Part shown: one piece after another, positions 37,001 through 46,510 of the stretch
Numbering within the stretch: the stretch's first letter is position 1
Layout: each line of letters begins with the position of its first letter
Assembly: GCF_029784155.1 (NCBI RefSeq)
Contig: NC_073693.1
Span: 150,042,843 to 150,106,842, forward strand
From: Uranotaenia lowii
Lineage: Eukaryota > Arthropoda > Insecta > Diptera > Culicidae
Length of the DNA: 64,000 nt
Reading direction: 5' to 3'
The notes under the pieces: generated by a model
The model's database searches: none
The model's input: only the letters and a program-made list of their open reading frames with translations
Told to the model about the DNA's origin: nothing
Position numbers and translations under genes: made by a program

Positions 37001-40000
37001 TATAAGCTTCGATTACAACTTGCGACCCCTCTAGTGAAAGGGTTTGACTTGTAGGTGACGAAAAACAGTGTCGCGACTTCGCTAGTCCAAGCTACTAGTG
37101 TTAGTACCGCGAAATATTAGTTTAGCTCCGATTTCAACTTTCGACCGGTCAAGTGAAAGGGTTTGACTTGTAGGTAACGAAAAATAGTGTCGCGACTTCG
37201 CTAGTACAAGCTACTAGTGTTAGTACCGCGAGAAATTAGTTAAGCTCCGATTTCAACTTGCGACCCCTGTAATAGAAGGGTTTGACTTGTAGGTGATGAA
37301 AACTAGTGTCGCGACTTCGCTAGTACAAGCTACTAGGATTAGTACCGCGAAAAATTAGTTTAGCTCCAATTTCAACTTTCGACCCCTCTAGTGAAAGGGT
37401 TTGACTTGTAGGTGACGAAAAACAGTGTCGCGAAATTGCTAGTCCAAGCTACTAGTGTTAGTACCGCGAAATATTAGTTTAGCTTCAATTTCAACTTTCG
37501 ACCAGTCAAGTGAAAGGGTTTGACTTGTAGATGACGAAAAATAGTGTCGCGACTTCGCTAGTACAAGCTACTAGTGTTAGTACCGCGAGAAATTAGTTAA
37601 GCTCCGATTTAGACTTGCGACCCCTCTAGTTAAAGGGTTTGACTTGTAGGTGACGAAAACAGTGTCACGAAATCGCTAGTCCAAACTACTAGTGTTAGTA
37701 CCGCGAAATATTAGTTTAGCTCCGATTTCAACTTTCGACCGGTCAAGTGAAAGGGTTTGACTTGTAGGTAACGAAAAATAGTGTCGCGATTTCGCTAGTA
37801 CAAGCTACTAGGATTAGTACCGCGAGAAATTAGTTAAGCTCCGATTTAGACTTGCGACCCCTCTAGTGAAAGGGTTTGACTTGTAGATGACGAAAAATAG
37901 AGTTGCGATTTCGCTTGTACAAGCTACTAGTGTTAGTATCGCGAGAAATTAGTTAAGCTCCGATTTCAACTTTCGACCCGTCAAGTGAAAGGGATTGACT
38001 TCTTGGTGATATTGGTTACAGGGGGTAATCTTGAGAATCCGGAGAATTGAATAGTATTTAAAGTGTATGTTTTATATTTTGTATCACGTTTTGTTTTAAT
38101 AACTGGCAAAATAAATCAAAACGCGCAAGCAGAAGCTGCAGCACCCAGCTGAAAATTGAGTAAAATCATCATTCTAGAGAGCTCTGAGAGCTGTGAGCCC
38201 GTGCGTTTTTTGATTGTTTGAAAATTTGAACAAGATGCTACAAATTATCGAAAATTTTTATCAAACATCGCATTCTTTGAAAAATTAGCGGTTAATGAAA
38301 ATATAACTTCAAAATTTTTATCCATCCAATCATGAATTTTTATGATTTCAGCTAGTAGAATTTGGTACAGTGTTTTTCACCCCTAACTGTTTGTTGAACC
38401 CTCATGCTTTTTTCCATAAAAACATTTATGGTTAAAAAAATATAAAATTTAATTCGAACAAAGCCAAAAACTACTGCAATTGGTGCTTCATGCATTACGA
38501 CATTACAAATACATCACAACTTGTGGAACCAATAATTTTTCTGACTACCTCAATTTTATGTGCAATCAACTTTAAAACTTTTTTGTACAAACGGTATGAT
38601 TATCTGCGGAAATAATGTTTTTAAAGGCCATTGAAGTTGAAAACTGTTGCATGATGCACCAGATGCACCAGACGGTATCTCTGTTTAAAAGACATACGTT
38701 GTCTATGCCGATTTAGGCTTTGTAGACTGAATTAATTACGTTGAAAATTTAAGATTAACATTTAACTCCAATACCGAGATAGGAATCGAACCCATGCCAT
38801 CAGTGGACCAGCGATTACCGTCTTACCACGCTAACCACTCGACCAGCGAGACGTATCTCACAACTAACCTTGAGTTCTGTTTGCTTCAAACACTTTAACT
38901 TAATAGGTCGCAGATTGAAATCGGAAATGAAACTTCTTTCTACCGGTAATAACACTAGTAGCTTGTAATAGCGAACTCGCGACACTATTTTTCATCACCT
39001 AAAAGTCAAACCCTTTCATTTGACCGGTCGAAAGTTGAAATCGGAGCTAGACTTATTTCTCGTGGTACTAACACTAGTAGCTTGTACTAGCGAAGTCGCG
39101 ACACTATTTTTCGTCATCTGCAAGTCAAACCCTTTTACTAGAGGGGTCGCAGGTTGAAATCGGAGCTAAACTAATTTCTCGCGGTACTAATCCTAGTAGC
39201 TTGTACTAGCGAAGTCATGACACTATTTTTCGTCAACTACAAGTAAAACCCTTTCATTTGACCGGTCGAAAGTTGAAATCGGAGCTAAACTAATTTCTCG
39301 TGGTACTAACACTAGTAGCTTGTACTAGCGAAGTCGCGACACTATTTTTCGTCATCTACAAGTCAAACCCTTTTACTAGAGGGGTCGCAGGTTGAAATCG
39401 GAGCTTAACTAATTTCTCGCGGTACTAATCCTAGTAGCTTGTACTAGCGAAGTCGCGACATTGTTTTTCGTCATCTGCAAGTCAAACCCTTTCATTAGAG
39501 GGGTCGCAAGTATAAATCGGAGTTTAACTAGTTTTCGCGGTACTAACACTAGTAGCTTGTACTAGCGAAGTCGCGACACTATTTTTCGTCATCTACAAGT
39601 CAAACCCTTTCACTAGAGGGGTCGAAAGTTGAAATCGGAGCTAAACTAATTTTTCGAGGTACTAATCCTAGTAGCTTGTACTAGCGAAGTCGCGACACTA
39701 GTTTTCATCACCTACAAGTCAAACCCTTTTATAACAGGGGTCGCAAGTTGAAATCGGAGCTTAACTAATTTCTCGCGGTACTAACACTAGTAGCTTGTAC
39801 TAGCGAAGTCGCGACACTGTTTTTCGTCATCTGCAAGTCAAACCCTTTCATTAGAGGGGTCGCAAGTATAAATCGGAGTTTAACCAGTTTCTCGCGGTAC
39901 TAACACTAGTAGCTTGTACTAGCGAAGTCGCGACACTATTTTTCGTCATCTACAAGTCAAAACCTTTCATTAGAGGGGTCGCATGTAGAAATCGGAGCTA

Positions 40001-43000
40001 AACTTGTTTCTCGCGGTTGTTACCGTTAGTAACAGTTTATAGTTTGCATGTCGGTTTTTGTTTATTTATTCCATGTTTATTGTTTAATTTATTTATTTAT
40101 TCATTTTATAAATGTTAGGCAATAAATTTCAAATTTGAATTAAATAATGGCTAGATAAAATAGACGTCACAAACATATAACAGCACACGTATAACATCAC
40201 AACACAAAGAGGCGAAATATAGTTCAGTGGGTGACAATGGTAAAGAAGACGGTTGACAGATCGAGGCAGAAGACCGGATGAAGTTCTCTTTCGGGTGGTA
40301 ACCGCTGAACCAGAAGAACGTCTGCGCGTGTTGCCAAGTTTAAGGCTATTTCGCGTACCTCGGACAGTTGCTTTAGACTGTGGGCCAGTAAATCAGCCCT
40401 TTCGGTGCTCGGAGCGTAACTTAGGTCGTCCGTGTCGTAAATTGGGACACAAATCCAACGGAACTCCTGTGCTAGATGGAATCCGTGCCCGTGCCGTTAA
40501 GAACTGGAGAATTATATCCAGCGGCACGTGTCGAGCCGTCCCCAAGACCAGCGATCTGCCGAGCCAACTACTAAACAGTCCCCAAAGAAAACCTCCAAGA
40601 ACCACCCCGAAAGGTCCTCAGCCACCACTAGAGCTCGACGGTCCCCGCCAGAGACCCGGCAAGCCCAGAAACCAGGAATCAGACGTTTGTCTGATGATCC
40701 TCGAACACCACTAAGCGAGAGATCAGCCGCCGACCAAGCGCCGGCGCATCCGAATCACCACCATAGCCGCCACCAGAACCACGACCAGAACCACCACCGG
40801 ATCCACCACCAGAACAACCACCAGAACCATCACCAGAAGAGCCCTAGAGTTGCCGCTCAAGCCGTCACCACGTGGACACAATCCCTCGTCGCAGGCCTGC
40901 TAAACGGTGAGAATACCGCCCTAAACACACAATACACAAGACACCTTACACAACATACAGATTTTATAAACACTCAATAAAACACGAATTTGAAACGATA
41001 TCACTGTTTATAACATCCACATATCACATCCGAGTCCTGGGTTCTGTGAGTAAGCACAAAGCCGACCTTGAGGTCCTTCGTTTGACATCCAGATCGAGCT
41101 AGCCAGTGCAAAAGAAGGTGATGTATACCCACCCTCACTGATCCCCAGAGGAACGACCAGGGATCCGAGGGCTTAGACCCCGTCCCCTCTGGACGTGTGG
41201 TAATACGGTACTAATTCTAGTAGCTTGTCTCCGGTCTCAGGTCCAAAGTCTCATGTCTCAGGTCTCAGGTCTCATGTTTCATGGCTCTTGTCTCTTGCCT
41301 CAGGTCTCATGTCTTATGTCTCATGCCTCATGTCTCATGTCCCATGTCTCAGGTCTAAAGTCTCATGTTTCACGGCTCTTGTCTCATGCCTCAGGTCTCA
41401 GGTCTCAGGTCTCATGTCTCAATTCTCATGTCTCAAGTCTAATATCCCTTGTCTCAGCTTCCAGGTCTCAGGTCTCATGTCTAATTTCTAATGTTTCATG
41501 TCTCATGTCTCATGTCTCATGTCTCATGTCTCATGTCTCAGGTCTCAGGTCTCAGGTCTCAGGTCTCAAGTCTCAGGTCTCAGGTCTCAGGTCCCAGGTC
41601 TTAGGTCTCATGTATCATGTTCTTAGTCTAAGAGATAAGATTTTCCCAACTTCAAAAAGATTCTAAGTGTTTTCCGTTGAAAAGGACTTAGAATATTTTC
41701 TCTCAAAAATCGTGTTAATTCGCGAAAACCGTGTAAAAAAAAACCGTGTTAATTCCCGAAAACCGTGTAAAAAAAGCCGTGTAAAAAAAAACCGCGTAAA
41801 AAAAAACCGTGTAAAAAAAAACCTAGGTGTACTCAAAAATTACAAAAAGATGAAAAATTCAAAAAGTTAAGAAACAAATTCAAACAAAAGACTGAAAATG
41901 ATAAAAACAACTGGAAAATGATGAAGAATGATGAAAACTGCAAATGAAACAAATGAAAACAAACATTCTAAACAAAATAAGAAAAGTGAAAAATGCATCA
42001 AAAACATGATGAAAAAAATTAGAAATTACTTCAAATGGTCGGAAATTGACTAAAAATATCGTTTTTGATAATAATAACAACTATTTTGTAAAAATAACTG
42101 AAAAAAAAATTGAGAAAAAAAACCGTTCGATTTTGGCAACATTCGATTTTGGCAACACAAAATGTACGGGCATGTTGCCAAAATCGAACGGGGTCTGTAA
42201 TTTACTTAGTTGAATGATCACTGCTGAACATCAAGTTTATGAACGAATATTGCTGAACGTAACGAGTTCACTTTCTCTGTTTCACTGCTGCTTTCTAGTT
42301 ACAGCCATTTAGGTTGTTCATTTGCTAAGAATCTATCTGTCAACAACAGCGGCATAATATCGCTTGCACATAACCTGCTTGAAGTACATCTATTCCAATG
42401 ATTATCGCTAAGTCGGATTGATTATTGAATTAGAAACCTGTTGCTTTAGCTTTACTAAACCATAATATTTTTCGTAAATTTAAAAGAAAATTTCGCACAT
42501 TCATCTCATTTGCCTTCGAATTATTCTTGAAACTTTGCTATGTATTTGCTGCATACTCCCTACCTACTGCGCACATGGTCTCTTTTCTCCCATTGCCATT
42601 TATCGTCAACATCAACAATTTTTGTAGTTGTATTGCAATTTACACGAAACGAACAGTAGGTATTTGCGGATGAACCTTATGTTTGTTTTATTTTTCTTCC
42701 GAAAGTGAAAAGAGGTTTTTTCGAGGTGTTGTGAAATAAGTGTAACTTTAGAATCATAAAACATTACATCGTTTATCAGCAACCCAACCTAACTGAAATG
42801 ATTTTTTTCAATTTACAGAATGTACGAAAAGTGCTAACAGAAAGTGGAGCAAACGTGTCGTCTCCCATTATGGATCATCAACAAGAGAAGGTCCAATCCA
42901 GCGATTCCAAGGAAATGACGGCCGTTCAGAAGGTTGGGCAAACACCTTTCGATCCGTCGATTGAGCCTCTACTGAAAGAGAATCCTCGACGCTTCGTCAT

Positions 43001-44200
43001 CTTTCCGATCCAATACCATGATATTTGGCAAATGTATAAGAAAGTAAGTAATAAACCATATAAGAATACATTTTATTCAACTATCATTGGCCCTTCATTT
43101 TCTCATAGGCCGAAGCGTCTTTCTGGACCGTCGAAGAAGTTGACCTCTCGAAGGATTTAGCTGACTGGGGAAAACTGAAGTCTGGAGAGAAGCATTTCAT
43201 TTCCCACGTATTGGCCTTCTTCGCTGCTTCCGATGGTATTGTTAATGAGAACTTGGTTGAGCGCTTTAGTCAAGAGGTTCAGGTGACCGAAGCTCGCTGT
43301 TTCTACGGATTCCAGATTGCGATGGAAAATGTTCACAGCGAGATGTATTCACTGCTGATTGATACTTACATAAGGGATTCTAAAGAAAGGTATGATTATA
43401 GTTGTACGAATCATAACGTTTCGGGTGAAAATAAATAAATTGCTGAAGCCCGGCAATAGGATTCGTATTACAGCTGATCTAATCAAGAATTTGTTTTGTT
43501 TGATATCTTCTATTCTGGTTTCTATTACCAACAGAGATTACCTCTTCAACGCTATCGAAACGCTACCGTGTGTGAAGAAAAAGGCGGATTGGGCATTAAA
43601 TTGGATCTCCAGTAAACGTGCTAACTTCGGAGAACGCATTGTGGCTTTTGCAGCAGTTGAGGGAATATTCTTCAGTGGTAGCTTTGCTGCTATCTTTTGG
43701 CTGAAAAAGCGGGGTCTGATGCCTGGACTTACTTTCTCCAACGAGCTGATATCTCGCGACGAAGGCCTCCATACCGATTTTGCTTGCTTAATGTTTAAAT
43801 ATCTGGTTCAAAAGCCGTCCCAAGAACGGGTTATTGAAATAATTCGGGAAGCTGTTGTAATTGAGCAAGAATTTTTGACGAAAGCTCTTCCAGTAGATCT
43901 ATTGGGTATGAACTGTGAACTGATGTCCCAATATATAGAATTTGTAGCCGATCGATTGCTTATGGAGTTGGGCATTGACAAGGTACATTTTGCTGTTAAC
44001 AAAAATGCAATAGCATTGAATGACCAGTTTTTTTTTTATTTTTCTAGATATACAATACTAAAAACCCTTTCAGCTTTATGGAGTTCATCTCGCTGGAAGG
44101 TAAGACTAATTTCTTCGAGAAGAAGGTAGGAGAGTATCAAAAATGGGGAGTGATGGCCAACCGTCTTGACAACGTGTTCACATTAGACGCTGATTTCTGA
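24278..44200 (+). CDS. RnrS: Ribonucleoside-diphosphate reductase small subunit (R2)
   Basis: Five exons: 24278-24349, 42819-43043, 43109-43389, 43535-43982, 44048-44200; 1179 nt, 392 aa; all junctions GT-AG with matching phases (0, 0, 2, 0). R2 supplies the diferric-tyrosyl radical for making deoxyribonucleotides. Visible features: the Asp iron ligand region EEVDLS, the ligand/radical segment ENVHSEMY (Glu, His and the radical Tyr), the Glu in [10 protein letters not shown], the pair in SRDEGLH (Glu, His), and the C-terminal FTLDADF that docks on the large subunit. The full ligand set is present and no stop or frameshift was seen. Exon 1 encodes 24 residues including KEN (11-13). It is placed by phase, by a strong start context after TATA/E2F sites and by absence of an in-frame alternative near exon 2. 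Intron 1 is 18.5 kb and full of transposons. Confidence 0.92.
24822..24996. mobile_element. MITE with GCGTTCGTAAATTGATTTTT termini
   Basis: Left end ACGGCGCGTTCGTAAATTG and right end inverted ACGGCGTGTTCGTAAATTG form TIRs of about 28 bp. A second copy lies at 25963-26107. No coding capacity. Confidence 0.75.
24997..25932. other. RNR2 intron, no recognised feature
   Basis: AT-rich intronic DNA without terminal repeats or coding signal that could be identified. Confidence 0.4.
25933..26555. mobile_element. GGTACACCGGGG-family TIR element A, with nested MITE
   Basis: Ends AAGGTACACCGGGGAAGT (left) and inverted AAGGTACACCGGGTTAAGT (right). The interior carries GCGGGGTAAGTG at about 26346. It is split by the MITE at 25963-26107. 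No transposase frame. Confidence 0.7.
25963..26107. mobile_element. Second copy of the GTTCGTAAATTGAT MITE, nested in element A
   Basis: Shares the internal CATACGTTTGTTNATAATT and ACGAACGCCAGCATCGAT stretches with the copy at 24822-24996, with degraded termini. Confidence 0.7.
26968..27951. mobile_element. GGTACACCGGGG-family TIR element B
   Basis: Left AAGGTACACCGGGGCAAGTG and its inverse at the right end, with TTTGCACTTGCCCC repeated several times inside (about 27172, 27520, 27908, 27929). TATA-type flanks suggest TA target duplication. The right end directly touches Helitron copy 1. Confidence 0.75.
27967..28007 (+). repeat. (GTCT)n microsatellite in Helitron 5' end
   Basis: About ten TCTG units; a shorter run is present at the same place in copy 2 (32178-32202). 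Confidence 0.9.
29499..31659 (-). mobile_element. Insertion in Helitron copy 1 flanked by a 24-bp direct repeat
   Basis: The 24 bp at 29475-29498 recur exactly at 31636-31659. Just inside the left copy is (TTAGC)n, GCTTAGCTTAGCTTAGCTTG. A simple-repeat tail next to a long target duplication fits target-primed reverse transcription, with the 3' end at the left and coding strand minus. No reverse-transcriptase frame remains; about 29690-29960 has the GC content of LINE or SINE DNA, and the rest is AT-rich. Confidence 0.5.
32157..33946 (+). mobile_element. Non-autonomous Helitron copy 2, head-to-tail with copy 1
   Basis: Begins TC (32157) with TATATATATAAAAATG and ends CTAG (33943-33946) followed by T, preceded by the GGTGTAGCAAAGCACACC hairpin. 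Aligns with copy 1 over its whole length and lacks the 2.16 kb insertion; the empty site corresponds to about 33465. It starts directly after the CTAG of copy 1. Confidence 0.8.
33947..34602. other. RNR2 intron, AT-rich, no recognised feature
   Basis: Homopolymer-rich DNA between Helitron copy 2 and the inverted-repeat structure. Nothing identified. Confidence 0.4.
34980..35200 (+). repeat. GAGACNT heptamer satellite, left arm part 1
   Basis: Tandem 7-bp units GAGACCT, GAGACAT, GAGACTT. Continues at 36745-36965 beyond the inserted LINE. Confidence 0.85.
35200..36744 (+). mobile_element. CR1/Jockey-type LINE, 5'-truncated, with poly(A) tail
   Basis: A truncated non-LTR retrotransposon inserted within the GAGACNT array. 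It begins inside the reverse-transcriptase domain and ends in about 29 A residues (36716-36744). A 3' UTR of about 420 bp is rich in CCACC/CGCC. The GAGAC satellite resumes directly after the tail. Confidence 0.85.
35237..36298 (+). CDS. Non-LTR retrotransposon reverse transcriptase, C-terminal 353 residues
   Basis: The frame extends upstream of 35237 without a start ([10 protein letters not shown]), so it is a truncated ORF2. RT motifs: [20 protein letters not shown] (motif 4-type), RLFADDT (catalytic FADD; first Asp pair intact), [10 protein letters not shown] (thumb-proximal). The C-terminal half has [14 protein letters not shown] and [10 protein letters not shown], seen in CR1/Jockey-group elements. 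The frame has no internal stops, which suggests a recent insertion. The missing N-terminal RT part and endonuclease make it non-functional. Confidence 0.85.
   Translation: MLLQKLDWYGIRGQPHRLIESYITDRQQFVSLKGHSSSKKFITTGVPQGSNLGPLMFLVFINDLPQLNLHGKVRLFADDTIISYSHSNPLQIVEWIGNDLQVLQQYFDCNLLSLNLSKTSYMLFNSGRRSIPQLPLIRIGNTIIERVRQFKYLGLLLDDTLCWSPHIEQLKRTLAPVCGAIWKISAFIPTHWLKNVYFALFHSRLQYLVSLWGKACKSRLRELQTMQNRVLKTIFKLPYLYPSELLYGMNNSILPIRGAQEFQTLMFTHKLLTSRESHHNLRLERMASHRLSRNANHLRLSRVRTEYGKKKPSYFASKLYNNLPETLKRSSTPSRFKAQLLSICKQNINRFLR
36745..36965 (+). repeat. GAGACNT heptamer satellite, left arm part 2
   Basis: Same array as 34980-35200, resuming after the LINE poly(A). Confidence 0.85.
36970..38012 (+). 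repeat. 119-bp satellite array, forward orientation (about 9 copies)
   Basis: Unit contains CTACTAGTGTTAGTACCGCG, GGGTTTGACTTGTAGGTGA and GTGTCGCGACTTCGCTAGT. Copies begin near 36972, 37090, 37209, 37328, 37446, 37566, 37684, 37804 and 37922. Two variants recur: GACCCCTCTAGTGAAAGG and GACCGGTCAAGTGAAAGG. Confidence 0.92.
38013..38889. other. Centre of the inverted satellite structure
   Basis: AT-rich spacer between the two opposed satellite arrays, containing a tRNA-like SINE fragment (about 38760-38852). No frame of note. Confidence 0.5.
38760..38852 (-). ncRNA. tRNA-derived SINE fragment with pol III A and B boxes
   Basis: On the minus strand, TGGTTAGCGTGG (A-box-like, about 38840-38829) and GGTTCGATTCC (a perfect B-box, 38792-38782) stand at tRNA-like distance, with a clover-like head CTGGTCGAGTGGTTAGCG. 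No intact acceptor stem was found, so this is a SINE head or tRNA pseudogene, not a tRNA gene. Confidence 0.55.
38890..40017 (-). repeat. 119-bp satellite array, inverse orientation (about 9 copies)
   Basis: Reverse complement of the array at 36970-38012 (ACTAGCGAAGTCGCGACACT, CTACAAGTCAAACCCTTT). The same two variants are present. The array ended originally at about 41228; the solo LTR splits off its last partial unit (41206-41228). Confidence 0.92.
40018..41205 (+). mobile_element. Solo LTR (1188 bp) with 4-bp target duplication
   Basis: Interrupts the satellite precisely: TSD CGGT at 40014-40017 and 41206-41209. Ends TGTTACC (left) and GGTAATA (right, one base from a perfect inverse). A 4-bp duplication fits Ty3/gypsy-type integrases. 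AATAAA at about 40975 could be the LTR poly(A) signal. The interior is much more GC-rich than its surroundings, with frames rich in Pro/Arg/His that match no known protein. Confidence 0.65.
41225..41640 (-). repeat. GAGACNT heptamer satellite, right arm (inverse orientation)
   Basis: AGGTCTC/ATGTCTC tandem units, the reverse complement of the left arm arrays. Long frames of Ser-Gln-Val-Ser type here are a consequence of the 7-bp unit. Confidence 0.88.
42207..42818. other. 3' end of RNR2 intron 1
   Basis: Apparently unique intron DNA up to the acceptor TTTACAG before exon 2. No repeats recognised. Confidence 0.4.
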
Positions 44201-44707
44201 GGCTTAGCGAGGTACCGCTTGAAACGTTAAGGATATAAACGTGAGACGTGTTTAGTGTTCAAGATTAAACATAAACATAATCTTTTATCCTGTGACCGCT
44301 TCATTTCTTAGTGACGCTTCGCAAGATCAATTGCACAAATATATATTTATAGGCTCCAATAAGCGAGCACGTGATGTGGTTTTGTTTGTGAGAATAATTG
44401 CGGAGCAATAGTGTATAACTGTTTATTTTATAGCTGAGAATCATAGAACTCCATTACTAAGAGAAGATTAATGTATACACTTAGATCGAGTAAGACTTTT
44501 TTCAGTGACCTTTTTTGACGACGGTAACTCACATTTACCGATCAGAATGTTAATCTGAAGCAATAGGTACGCAAAACATAGCTTGTTTAGGGAAGAGTAA
44601 TCTTAGACCATTATAACAAAACCATCCCGTAGCATTATTATTATTCGAGCTTACTTTGTAAACTATATTTTACGGATTCGGATCTCTAAAATTTGTAAAT
44701 AACTTAC

Positions 44708-44713
44708 AATAAA
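44708..44713 (+). terminator. Poly(A) signal of RNR2
   Basis: AATAAA about 510 bp after the stop codon; no earlier canonical hexamer was seen. Confidence 0.55.
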
Positions 44714-44759
44714 TCAACTCGTAAACGAACCCTTGTTTTATTTTTTTTTTTGGTTGGAG

Positions 44760-46510
44760 AAAATATGTTTCGTCGAGATGAATGAGCTTAAAGGTTTAGA
44801 ATAAAATTAAAAGACCGCTAACTAAGGCTGATTTCTGAGTAAATAAAACAACTTGAGTTTCTCATAAAAGGTTATTTTCTTAGAACGTACCAATTCTCCG
44901 ATACTGAACCGACTCTCACCGATCAAATCGCTGATCGATTGAATCTGGAAAGTTCAAGATGCTCGAGAATACCTCATTAACCTTCCCACGCCGTAAATGT
45001 CAATGTTACCCGAAGCTCATATAAAAAATCAGTTTCATTCCAAGTATGTTCTATGACAAGCCACGGAGGATATTGGGATGAATAAACCCGTTGGGCTTAA
45101 TATCCCGGAAAAAAGTATGTTCTATGAAAATAGTATTCAGATTAACGAAATAAAACACTAAGATTTGTGTTGAAAAAATCAAGTACAGGCTAAGCAAAGT
45201 AAAAAATAACGATTAAATCTTCCATTGAAACCTCACATTTTTTTATGTTGAATGTACCTGAAAAAATGACAAGCCGTCAAAACTTTCATTAGTGTCATAT
45301 TGGTACTAGGAAGGATCTAAGTTAAAAAAATCAATCAGAAACAACGTCTTGTCTTAACCTTCCGTTACGGTTGAAAAAAGGACTATTAGCCTATCTTCAA
45401 AACTGCTGAACAGATTTTGATAAATTATACCATTTTGAAATTGTCTACATGTTAACTATCTATTTATGAAGAAAAAAAAAATTTTGTTAGTGTCCGAAAA
45501 TTCAGCCAAAAGACAAAATGGTCAAAAAAGATGGTGCTTTTGAACAAAGATGGTGCTTTTGAACAAAGATCGTGACCATCCCGGTTGAAATTTCACTATG
45601 TCAACTTTGGCTGCTTTAAAAATTCATTTGAAGTTACCAATTTTTTGGATTCCGATGTTATATATCATGAATGGAAATATAATTTCTTTTTTTTTTTATA
45701 ATTTACAACTAGTTTTGAAAAGGCCTTTATCTTTTACCAAGTTTAAATGTGTCGAGGGTATTCGTTTCACTAGTTATTAGGGAAGAGGGCCGTAATAGAC
45801 GCGGCGACTCAACAGTAAACACTTTAAACAAGGCAAAAAGGTAGGGATTTATAGGGGTTATTCTTCAATATCAGTTTTCCATTAGGGTCAGGCAACCAAT
45901 ATACCTCACTCCCCAAAAATATGGGAGATATGCCATGCGCACCTCTATGTGAGCAAAGTTCTTACTAAACGTAGAAATATTTAGTAAAATGATCAAAGTG
46001 TCCTGGGAAAAAATGTATCAGAAAAAAGATATTAAAATATATATTACAGTAACCATATACATTTAAAAATGGAAGACGAAATGACATGAGTCGAATCATA
46101 ACTAGGATTTCCGGGTTAAATGCGTGCATTGTTCATGCTATGTTTTTTTTCAACCTTATCGAGTGATTTTTATCCTACTTTTGACGTGTTTTGAGATTAT
46201 TGTCACCTTCGATTTATGTTAATAAGTAATGTTATGTTGCCTTTCCGAACCAATTTAAAGATAATCACGAATATTAACGCTCTCTGGAGCCCCGACTATT
46301 AATGTAAAAGCTTATATTCCAACATCTTCGGATTCACATGGGATAGTTCTTGTTGAATTGTTTAGCGCACCCAGTTGCTGATTACGAGAACGAAAAAGGA
46401 AAAATAAAACATTTTCTAACAGCTTCAATTGCTCTCTGGAGCCACGATTTTCGAAATCATCGTTTAAAGCCACCTTGATTGTTATCAGTATTCATCACAG
46501 GGCTGATTTC
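44760..46510. other. Intergenic, no gene recognised
   Basis: AT-rich DNA downstream of RNR2. A short tandem duplication of GATGGTGCTTTTGAACAAA occurs at 45531-45570. The frames present are short and have no coding character. Confidence 0.4.

Larger units (their letters stand above)
34603..42206. mobile_element. 7.6 kb foldback-like composite with inverted satellite arms
   Basis: Outer ends are CAGGCCCCGTTCG (left) and inverted CAGACCCCGTTCG (right), each followed by repeated GATTTTGGCAACATTC motifs over about 90 bp; TA stands on both outer sides. Inside, in mirror order, are: a second terminal motif GTACANNNAGGTTTTTTTTT (34836 and 41830), AACCGTGTAAAA repeats, a GAGACNT heptamer array, and a 119-bp satellite array (forward 36970-38012, inverse 38890-40017). 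The AACCGTGTAAAA repeats alone are in the same direction on both sides. Later insertions are a CR1-like LINE (35200-36744) and a solo LTR (40018-41205). No transposase frame was found. Confidence 0.6.

Noticed and set aside
38760..38852. Functional tRNA gene
   Set aside because: The A and B boxes are clear, but no complete acceptor stem or plausible anticodon arm could be drawn, so it is listed as a SINE/tRNA-derived fragment.
40253..40980. Two overlapping Pro/Arg/His-rich frames
   Set aside because: They lie wholly inside the solo LTR and match no known protein; GC-rich composition explains the length.
41225..41666. Long frames of repeated Ser-Gln/His-Val-Ser-Gly-Leu residues on several frames (also 36575-36929 and 34851-35268)
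   Set aside because: They are translations of the GAGACNT heptamer satellite, whose unit contains no stop in some frames; there is no start context or splice signal.
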